From Norana najaformis (lineage: Eukaryota > Annelida > Clitellata > Crassiclitellata > Hormogastridae): a stretch of DNA of 64,000 bases. The translations under genes and the position numbers were made by a program. Shown here one piece after another: positions 55,855 to 64,000 of this stretch (positions within the stretch are counted from its first letter, which is position 1; each line of letters begins with the position of its first letter). A model generated the notes under the pieces. It worked only from the letters and a program-made list of their open reading frames with translations, ran no database searches and was not told the DNA's origin. The DNA lies in contig OZ029927.1 in the NCBI GenBank assembly GCA_964023275.1, forward strand, positions 20,264,762 through 20,328,761, in the 5' to 3' direction.

Positions 55855-55974
55855 ATGGAATTCTGAATAGCGTATTTGGCACTTGACATCCATATATATA
55901 TACATATATGTATATATATACATACATGTATATATATGGATGTCAAGTGCCAAATACGCTATTCAGAATTCCAT
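55855..55974. repeat. Perfect 44-bp inverted repeat with AT loop
   Basis: The left arm at 55855-55898 (starting atggaattctgaatagcg) and its exact inverse at 55931-55974 are separated by about 32 bp of TA-rich loop. Two more partial copies of the arm phrase gtatttggca lie just left (55771-55835). Only one arm is seen at the matching L1 place (about 40600-40655). Confidence 0.9.
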
Positions 55975-56389
55975 GCATAGGTATATAAAAGCAGTTTCTC
56001 TATGATTTCTGAGTTCAGAGCATTTTCATTCTGTCAATTATCTATTTGCTTATATATCTTGTGCCAACATAGAGCGATACTTATTATGCCTAGCGCTTAT
56101 GTATGCAATTTAATTAATCGTATGATTTCCAGCAGACCTACTGAAGCCCAATGTAACAGCTAACTAGCAAAATGCACGTTTAACCGATGATGGTGGACGT
56201 CAGCCTAATCAATTCACTCTCAGTATAGCGACGCCCTGATTCCCGCATTAAGTTTAGCCAATGCCATTTTAGTCGAAACCAAGCGACACGCCCAGCATCC
56301 TGCATCATGCATATTGGTCAAAACCATCTTTAGTTTTAAAACGATCTGAAGATGTTTCGGACATAGTTTACTATCGACTCTGGTAACTG

Positions 56390-56750
56390 AAGCCTAATTA
56401 TTTATGCATCGAGGTCATGTAGGAGAGATACCATGAATATCTCAGGGATTTTCCTTTGCAACAGACTTTTGATTTAAACATCCTGGTCTAAGCGAACTGA
56501 ATTAAGCAAAATGATCTAAGCATACTGAACTAAGCACACTGTTCTTAGCATACTTATCTAAGCATATTGATCTAAGCATGCTGATCTAAGAATACTGGTA
56601 TAAGCACGAGTGTAGAGACGTTTCTATGTTCAGGGCGCTTTCTAAGCGACTTAGAAAAATAACCAAGCAATGCCTGCATGCAGTTTCCCTACTAACACAC
56701 GGCGCAAAATAAAGATCTGTATTTTAAAAAACTGAGTTAGCTATCACAAT
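56390..56750. repeat. Receptor upstream segment, middle copy, with 15-bp minisatellite
   Basis: Matches 42120-42400 and 59030-59340. It includes about ten units of the tgatctaagcatac minisatellite (56480-56620), more than in the other copies. Confidence 0.65.
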
Positions 56751-57284
56751 TTAACAGAATAAATTCCTTCCTGTAAATGTGTCTATCATGCAGCAGAAAC
56801 AATTCCTGAGCTCTAAAATAATATTATTCACATAAAATGCGAAAAGTAATATGAAATATGACGTCCACTAATTTCCATATGGAAGCGTTGCGATTTATGA
56901 TTGCCGCAGTAAGGGGAGTTCAATGGGAAGAATGGAAATGTATGGAGGAAACCCCACTGGGAGATTATCTGAACCAGTGAGGGGAAGAAAGACCTTTGGG
57001 AGGGAGAGCGAAATATGCAGAGGGGATATACGTTTAGTATGAGATTGTCTGAAACATTGGAATGAGTTCCACCGTTGCCTGTAAAACAGATTCTGCATAG
57101 AAGTCTTTGCGGCTATCATAATCAATGAATCAATTGATTGAAGTAGAGCGCTTTATAAATGTTGTTGTTGTTCAATCCTGCATGCCACTTCACAATACAG
57201 GCATGTTTTTAATAAATAGAACTTATCCTTTCAGAACGTTAGTAACAAAAGTTAATATGTAATGATAAACATATGGCTACTTAC

Positions 57285-57318
57285 CAGCAAGAAATAAACA
57301 AATGCAAAGAATCTTCAT
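57285..57318 (-). other. Extra receptor exon 1 (signal peptide), upstream of L2
   Basis: The 34-nt stretch encodes MKILCICLFLAG, is preceded by tacaac like the L1/L2 start and ends in a clean donor G|GTAAGT at phase 1, as do exons 1 of L1 and L2. No lectin exons follow before L2 exon 1 (55554). It is either a leftover of a third receptor copy or an alternative first exon that could splice to L2 exon 2. The surrounding 56770-57920 is a third copy of the promoter region. Confidence 0.65.
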
Positions 57319-57959
57319 GTTGTACATCTTAAATTTTGTATCTTTAACCAGTGTAAACTACTCTGACCTCTTGCGATTTACACACTTCCACGTTTATATT
57401 TCTTCTACATGTCGCCATACACCATCTATATATTGGCACAAAAACTATATGTGAAATGTTTACACACAGATGACAACAGTATCAACTGCTACATACTGTA
57501 CAGTTCTCTTATAACGTTGAAACTTGTTATCTGTTGAATAATAATAACATAAATAAACTGTTATATTTTTCTAATTACTGAGCATTTTCATCGTGTAATT
57601 TATGTACATGTATCGATATCTAGTACCAGCAGAAAGCGATATTATGCATAAAGTTCATGCATGCAATTTTGAAGATAATCGCGTAGTGGCTGGAGGCAGA
57701 CCTACTGCGGCCTTTTTTAATCGCTAAGGGCAGATGTATATTTTACGTATAACTTTAGATCTCAGCCTATTCCATTCATTTTCATGAAAGCCACGCTCAA
57801 CATCCTGAATCAGTTTTCACCAATGCCATCTTTGAATCAAGCATAGAAAAGAAACAGGTTTCGGTCAGAGCGTATAGTAGATTCTATAGTAAACGACACT
57901 CTTGGATGAATAGATCTATTAAAATAGTTGAGTACTTAAAGGCGCTTATCGCGAATTTC

Positions 57960-58380
57960 TTTGCAAATATTGAACAAGAAGCCGAATTTCTAATTTCAAT
58001 GATTCTGTTTACAATTTGCTATTTACAAAGACTCTTCCCTGGTCATAATTAACAGCGACTGTCATAGAGACCTTCGCAGAAAATCACCAACACACTCCCA
58101 GAAACGCACAACACAGCAGTCATACGGAGGTAATAGAAGACTCGGGCATCTGGCATTACCTAAGCTCAGTTAGTCTTCTTCGCCAGCGGAAAAAGCCTCG
58201 CCACAGGGACTTCGTTGGGTTAGGAGTATCCTCCACCGGCGAAGACAAGTTCGGCAATGATTCCGTGTCACTTGTCGACCAGTCGAAGATTCTCCACTCT
58301 CCTACTCTGATCCAGAACTCTTAAATACTTCCAGTACCGTTAGTACCTCAGGTACCACTAGTAACTGGCTAAAGTAACAC
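57960..58380. other. Spacer with no recognisable gene
   Basis: Contains a region with gccagcgg and ccaccggcgaag phrases (58170-58250) that may be a worn SINE or LINE end; no exon found. Confidence 0.35.
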
Positions 58381-58755
58381 ATATGTATGCATGTACTGTA
58401 TGTATGTATGTACAAAAGGAAATATATGCAAATCATACACTTGTGTACATGCATACATGCATACATATATAAATACATACATAAAATATATACATACACA
58501 CAAATACATACATGCATACAGGCATGTTTACATGCATGCATACATAAATACATAGATAGAATATATACATACATAAATACAAGCACACATACATGCACAG
58601 CTACGTACATTCCCATGCATACATACATAAATACATACATAAATACATACATACATGCATACATGGATGCATGCATACATACATACATACAAACAATCAT
58701 ACATACATACATACAATCATATATACATACATACATACATACATATACATGTCTA
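58380..58755. repeat. (ACAT)n microsatellite
   Basis: ACAT/ATGC tetranucleotide repeats, the longer counterpart of 41695-41842. The Met/Cys/Tyr/Val and His/Thr/Ile-rich frames over it are artefacts. Confidence 0.9.
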
Positions 58756-59129
58756 ACTGTGTGAAAGCTCTTTTTTCCAACCGTGAGATTGAGGTTATGT
58801 TAATTGGGTTTAGAAACGAGATAGTTACATTCAGCATAGACAGCAGTTCGACCAACTTACACCAGAATCACTGAGTTAACTACCGCTCTGAGTTAATCTA
58901 ACAGTCATGATACGCGGCACCATTTACATCCTGTTACATACCGGATTTATCTACTTAATGAACGGGAAATTGCCACAGGATCGTATCTACGAGCAGTTGC
59001 GCACACTAGATGTGCCATCCTACAGACCTATGACTTGAAGCTTAATTATTTATGCATTGAGGTCATGTAGGAGAGATTCCATCAATATTTCAAGGATTTT
59101 CCTTTGCAAGAAACCTTTGAATTAAACAT

Positions 59130-59240
59130 CCTGGTCTAAGCGAACTTATTTAAGCAAAATGATTTATAAGCATACTGCATCAAATATACTGATCTAAGCA
59201 TGCTGATCTAACCATACTGCTCTAAGCATAAGTGCGAAGA
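59130..59240. repeat. 15-bp minisatellite, third copy
   Basis: Degenerate tgatctaagcatac units as at 42205-42300 and 56480-56620. Confidence 0.65.
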
Positions 59241-59687
59241 CTCTTTTCTACGTTCAAGGAGCTCTCTAAGTGACTTAGACAAATAACCAAGCAATGCCTG
59301 CAGATTCCCTAAAAACACACGGCGCAAAATAAACTTTTGCCAGAATACGTAGAATAGGCCTTTGTTTTAAGTAGAACAGACCTATACTTGACCTGTTCAA
59401 CCCACCTAGATTGTCAAGACAACCAATACCGACAAGAATCGATAAAGTAGCCAAGCATACGGTTTAAAACGTACACAATATTACAAATTGACTAACTCTT
59501 GTGTTGTACAATCGCACGTGCATTGTGCTTCCTATTCAACCCTTCCATATGTTTAACAGATTTTTACGCAAATTATTGTCCATTTCTTTTAAACACAAGT
59601 GAGGACGCGTGAAGACATTATTCTATAATATACCAAAATTAACTTTTTTTGATTAAAACCAGTGGAGTTTGTGTGACATCCATGGGA

Positions 59688-60248
59688 AGCGAATCACGCC
59701 ACCTCACTATTGATTCATCTGGTGGCATATGACCTGCTAGTAAGAATGGATCAATGCACCGTAGACTCTCGGACACGGAGGTCCGATAACGCTGCGTTTC
59801 TGGTGCAGTAAAACACTACAGTAGAATCGCATGTTAACACAAGCTGTGGTTGTTTACAGATACCGTATGTTTTGACGTATTATCATTCGGTCATACAGGT
59901 ATACTGGCAAGGCATGCCCATACAAAAGTCAATTGTTGCCTTAAACTGCATGCAGAAATATGCAATAAAATACTTTTATAATGCATGCAATGGTGCCCAT
60001 CAGCCTTGCATTAAAGGCTGTTTAACTGGTCCCAACCGTAGTCATTTTCAAAGATTAATTAACGACCCCGCTTGAAATATGATAAACGGACTTGTGCTAA
60101 CATGTGATTCCATTGTAACTTTTAACGGGTAACAAACTGACGTGATTGTACCTGCTTGTCATAAAACCCATAGTGCATTAATTCGTTTTGCATTAGCAGG
60201 TCAGTTGCCAACAGTTGAATCAATAGTGAAGTGGCGTGATTCGTTTAC
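59688..60248. mobile_element. MITE-like element with about 53-bp inverted ends
   Basis: The left end (gcgaatcacgccacctcact) is repeated inverted at 60194-60247 (gaagtggcgtgattcg) with about 80% identity over about 53 bp. The left end is also present in unit 1 at 42728-42775, but the right end is missing there, cut off near the unit junction at about 43200. No coding capacity and no clear target duplication. Confidence 0.55.
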
Positions 60249-60329
60249 CACGTGCGCCAATCACACACTACGATGTTTTCAATCTTTTAAGGTTAAGTTT
60301 GGTATAAAATAGATTAATGTCTTTCACGC

Positions 60330-60740
60330 GACGTCCTTCAATAAGTGATATGGACACGACTCGGAAACAATCTCCCAGCTGACTTCCAAAAATTATTTGT
60401 TACTCCATCCATTCTGTCGCTCACCCAGCATAATCTTCTCAAGTTCCTCCATCACTCCTCGCGCTTTCAATTCAAAACTAAAGTCCCGCATCTTCAAGAA
60501 ATCTTACTCTGATCCTCGTAATTGGCACTCTTCCCATTTCTCTCAACCTAAGCACAACCCACGTTAACAGTTCCATTGTCTCTGTTACTATCTGGTCTTC
60601 CGGCAACTGGATCTTGTTCTTTATCTATTCTGCTCTTATAGTTTTGTTAGAATGCTTCGGAAATTTTAGATTTCACGAATACGTCTACTATTTGGAAAGA
60701 AGCCATTAATTTTCGGTGCCTTTGTAAGTGTGATTGTAAT
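60330..60740 (+). mobile_element. 5'-truncated LINE 3' end
   Basis: Encodes a worn C-terminus (SKLKSRIFKKSYSDPRNWH) followed by a long 3' UTR and a gtgattgtaattttc tail. Confidence 0.6.
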
Positions 60741-61179
60741 TTTCTTTTAACTTTTAGCATACGACTCATTTGCAAGTTAGCAATCGACTTCTTTAAAAGA
60801 TTCGATGAGAAAAAACAAAGACATCACATCACAATCGGGAATAGTCAGGATCTCTCTGCGCCAACATGGATTCCCTCTAATAAAGAACCAGCCATCAATT
60901 CTCAGGCAGAATCACAAATCCAATCTTGAAATCATATCCGCCTTGTTAAAAGATACCTTATGAGGATTTTATTTATTATATTATGTTTTAAGGGGAAACC
61001 AGAAGCTCTGACTTTTATTTTCATTTTTTTATTGTTTACATCTATGCAACATAGTTAAATCTAGAAAGAGACAACATACATTATTAACTTAATGTGCATT
61101 TGACCAACCTCAATTAAATGTCAATAGATGCAAAGTTTAAGAAACTATGGTAGAAACTGAAGATAACCAATGACCCCAA

Positions 61180-61405
61180 TGCAGCACGGAAGCTTCGCTG
61201 TATAGTTGGCAAACAATTTCTGAAATAAGTTGCCTAGCAATCTGTGAAATGTGCTCCCTGGCCTTTCTTTGCCTCTTTTCCGTAAGCTCCTGAAAACCAT
61301 TAAGTTGGATCGTGGCTTCGTATTGTCAGGTCGAGAGCGCTTCCGTGGAGCTTCTCTTGGAGTGGCGCTAAATAAATTTGCCATTACAATTACAACAGCT
61401 TTTAT
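61180..61405 (+). mobile_element. 5'-truncated LINE 3' end with ATTACA tail
   Basis: Reads HGSFAV, then a worn LPSNL and FRKLLKTIK, the usual C-terminal block, then gagtggcgctaaataaattt and ATTACAATTACAAC. Confidence 0.7.
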
Positions 61406-61539
61406 GATTAACATAAAAGGGGTTCACACATTATGACTATACAAAGCAGTTTTTCTTTGTTCTGCATATATATATATATATGCATATACAAATAAAATCG
61501 AAGATAGGTTCTATCTATATATTTAAGATGCGAGTTTTT

Positions 61540-62060
61540 TTTCTCGCATCAAAAAGTGCACGTAGTTTCCAAAAGAACACCATTAACAATTTCGTGATGT
61601 ATTCCACTGATGATATTGTTTCTTTTCGCTTACTAAGTTTTCAACACCAAAGGATATACCCGTCATTCAGTCTCGAGTAAACGTCGATTATATTATTGAG
61701 GCTTTTTGACAACGTCATCGTAGACTTGAATCTTTATTGGCAGCTTAGACGTGGGATTGGCGCCTCTAAGCAGATGCTATTCGATGTTTATCACCCAGAT
61801 ATATTTCTTATATCTTGCGATTGTGCACGATATTCTAGAGGTTAGCGTGCTGAACTGTCAATCGATAAGTCGGGGTTCAATTTCCTCCACTGGAGAAATT
61901 TGTTTCGAGATTCGGCTGCGGTTGCGCCCCCTAACGAACTCACGCATCGAAAAGTTCACTTAGTTTCCAAACGAAGATCATTTCCTATTTTGTGATGTAT
62001 TCCATCGATAATTTTGTTTCTAGTCGCCTGCTAGTGTTCAACACCAACGGGCAGTGAGAC
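61540..62060. repeat. Pair of about 115-bp direct repeats around a SINE
   Basis: The phrase series cgcatcaaaaagtgcacgta ... gtgatgtattccactgat at 61540-61660 recurs at 61945-62055 with changes. Between them lies a tRNA-derived SINE head at 61830-61930 (TCTAGAGGTTAGCGTGC, GGGGTTCAATTTCC) of the family seen at 8620-8770. Confidence 0.6.
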
Positions 62061-62069
62061 AATTAGTTC

Positions 62070-62205
62070 TTGACCTGGAACCGAATCTAACCTTGCCTGA
62101 CTATCGATTGTGTTTTGACTGAGCGCATGTGAATAAGCTGGTTCTCAAGACTTCCCTTTTGCTGGGCGCTGTCGAAATCTAGAGTTTACGATTACGTTTA
62201 CAAAT
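62070..62205 (+). mobile_element. LINE 3' end with ATTACG tail
   Basis: Contains ttttgactgagcgcatgtg, ctgggcgctgtcgaaatc and ends gattacgtttac. Confidence 0.65.
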
Positions 62206-62307
62206 AACAGCAGCAACATAGCATAGTACTAAGTGATAAACAACAGAGTGGCATACAAAGCGGACATCGAATTTCAAACAATTGCACTGGTGAAAATCGC
62301 TTCGCAG

Positions 62308-63232
62308 CTACTTAGTATTCTGCTGCGTTTCGTCTCCGATTGTTTCGTAAAGTTGTAGTTGAGCGTAGGTTCTGTTTTCAGTCGAAGTTTTTGGCTTGAG
62401 TGTTGCATATGCGTCTACGGAAGACGGTGTTTGGTTGGTTTTGTTCGTAGATGACCCTCCATCGACTTTCAGCCTCTTCCTATGTATTACGAAAAACCAG
62501 TAAACTATGACAACAAACCCATAAAACAGTCAACCTGGCAGATGACACATGAGAGGGACATGAATTGATCAATAACCCATCATATGAACTCATTAACAAT
62601 TTATCTCTTGCAGTCTCTGGGCTGGTCATTCATTCAAAACTGAAAACATTCCTCTTCCACAAATCCCATACCTATTCTTAATATACCTATTATCTATCTA
62701 GCCTTTCCTATTCTAAACACCACCCACCCTATAGCCGTCTGACTGTCTCCCTGCCTAACCCTTGGATCATGACCTAGAACCGAAACTTACCCTACTTGCC
62801 TATCGGTTTTGTTTTGACTGAGCGCCTGTGAACAAGCTGGTTCTCGCGACTTAGCTTTTGTTGGGCGACCTCGAGCTTACGATTACAGTTATCATTACGA
62901 TGGGACTCGGTTGAATAAATTCAGTCTAGTTCGAGTCAATATTAATCGTCATTGTTTTATACTTCTCACTGCCCAACACTTAAATCATGGGTTTGAGATA
63001 AGCTGTTTAATCCCGACATATTTTGACTCATTCTGCATAGAAAAACCAGGACTTCCGCTGAGTAACAGTAAACAGGATTTCAGCAGAGATAAGAAAGTAA
63101 GTCACAAATGCTAACGTTATACAAACCGTTTACGGTATTTCTTGATGACGATACAGATCGTGACAACAGTTGCCACTATGATGAAAATAATTAGGAGAGC
63201 AAGGGGTACCCAGATGATAAGGCGTTGATTGT
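62308..63232 (-). CDS. L4: last two exons of a third receptor, tail with YATL/YAQL motifs (partial)
   Basis: Exon 63232-63127 encodes a juxtamembrane piece and TM helix (VPLALLIIFIIVATVVTICI, then KKYRKR). Exon 62479-62308 encodes a 57-codon tail ending in TAG. The entry phase (1), the internal phase (2) and the order of TM exon and tail exon are those of L1/L2 exons 7 and 8, so this is a relative whose ectodomain lies beyond the right edge of the window. The tail contains DAYATL, ten residues, then TYAQLQL and LYETIG. That is a YxxL-x10-YxxL arrangement (ITAM-like, slightly wide) and overlapping SH2-type sites. No charged residue is seen in the TM. No stalk or lectin exon was found in 63240-64000. 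Confidence 0.65.
62620..62905 (+). mobile_element. LINE C-terminus joined to the ATTACG-tailed 3' UTR
   Basis: A worn SFKTENIPLPQIP-type C-terminus (62625-62670) is followed by the 3' UTR phrase ttttgactgagcgcctgtga and a gattacagttatcattacg tail. This shows that the dispersed ATTACG-tailed repeats are 3' ends of a LINE. Confidence 0.6.
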
Positions 63233-63639
63233 CTGCATTATAAAACAAAAATATATTGCGCTATCAAATTGACTACCATGTCGCACAGTATATATAAAGA
63301 ATGTTTAATTCGATCATTTTATAGCGCCTTTATACCTGGTTGAGAAATAAAGGATCTAAGAGCTGAGGTAAAGACGTAAGCATTGCTAAAGAAAAAGGGA
63401 TGACTTTGATTTTCGTTCTGATGGGACAATAAGTATTTCCAATGGAGAATTATATATAATATATTTATAGGTTGTTAGGGTTCCATGGGTTTAAAGGAAG
63501 TGTCCATGAATCGAAAGTTCGAGAATTCTCGTCTCTGAAGTATTTGACGAAGAACATTTGGTGGGAAACAAAACTGAAGACAGAATGAAGGATAAGACAG
63601 AAATGAGAATAGAATTGAAGGATTAGTTTGTATTGGGGT

Positions 63640-64000
63640 TGTAATATTGTAATTGTACTTTAACAATTATATGGCGCTGCTTTAAAAGAAAATAATCAGA
63701 GGCGTTCTCTGCGCTTGCCAAAATTATGTTAAAATATGTTTGAACAAAAGGACCACAAGGTAGCAAGCATTGTCCAAATAACTAGAAACGCCACCAACAG
63801 CGCAGTCTCTTGAGCACTCGCTGGGCCCAGGAAACGGGTTCACATCTAAGGTTGACAGATGAACCGGTGGTCAGAGTTCTTGGACCGAGCTGCGTCGAAG
63901 ACGTAGAACGACGACGGGGGATACTGTCCGCGGCACACGATAGCACCACCGTCCAACGTGGTCTCTCATAGGTGGTCAAAGATGCGACGTGTTGACATCA
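63640..64000 (-). mobile_element. LINE-type repeat with ATTACA tail, runs off the window
   Basis: On the - strand GAACGCCTCTGATTATTTTC, then GCAGCGCCATATAATTG and ATTACAATATTAC. To its right lies the sequence related to 13740-13860 (ggtcagagttcttggaccg). The frame 63782-63979 is part of this repeat. Confidence 0.55.

Noticed and set aside
58302..58874. 144- and 125-codon frames rich in Met-Tyr-Val-Cys or His-Thr-Tyr-Ile
   Set aside because: They translate the ACAT repeat on the two strands.

Overview
This 64 kb window is nuclear DNA from an invertebrate animal. Genes have GT-AG introns, sit in long repeat-rich spacers and are surrounded by 5'-truncated non-LTR retrotransposons, tRNA-derived SINEs, MITE-like elements and (ATAC)n or (AT)n microsatellites. 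A family of FMRFamide-receptor-like GPCRs with a PRFF motif after TM4 and an N-F-x-x-Y end of TM7 is expanded here. That makes a spiralian such as a mollusc, annelid or brachiopod the best guess, but the species cannot be fixed from this sequence. All comparisons were made by eye; no alignment program or database was used.

Positions 1-28,000 hold a tandem array of single-exon, rhodopsin-class GPCR genes on the + strand, in two alternating subfamilies called A and B here. Four look intact: A2 at 5824-6963, B2 at 14815-15891, A5 at 20985-22115 and B3 at 25390-26475. Four are broken: A1 at 544-1659 with three in-frame stops, B1 at about 3725-4692, A3 at about 7470-8390 and A4 at 11192-11575. The spacers are duplicated with the genes. 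The B2 and B3 units each carry a tRNA-Leu-like sequence on the - strand and a tRNA-derived SINE just upstream.

Positions 28,000-30,600 are repeat-rich spacer. From about 30,000 to 60,200 there are two tandem copies of a large unit, each holding one eight-exon gene on the - strand: L1 at 30616-40246 and L2 at 46158-55554. I reconstructed both from splice sites. All exon phases agree, giving 467 and 472 residues. Each encodes a signal peptide, two C-type-lectin-like domains, a Thr/Ser-rich stalk, one transmembrane helix and a cytoplasmic tail with four tyrosine motifs: one perfect ITIM-type motif (IIYAEL) and two YAN motifs of the Grb2 SH2 type. The tail is nearly unchanged between copies while the lectin exons differ strongly. 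A third relative, L4, enters at the right edge (62308-63232) with the same last-exon phases and a tail containing YATL and YAQL. Together these look like a cluster of lectin-type recognition receptors that signal through tyrosine motifs, comparable in layout to vertebrate paired immune receptors. This is the main candidate for an undescribed system.

Because the two L units are paralogous, several insertions can be read against an empty site: a 268 bp hAT-type MITE and a 640 bp piggyBac derivative in unit 1, a CR1/L2-type LINE in an L1 intron, and in unit 2 a complete 2353 bp DNA transposon (43462-45814). That transposon has terminal inverted repeats starting CACTGG, a TTA target duplication and one intact 563-residue Cys-rich protein with its own TATA/CRE promoter.
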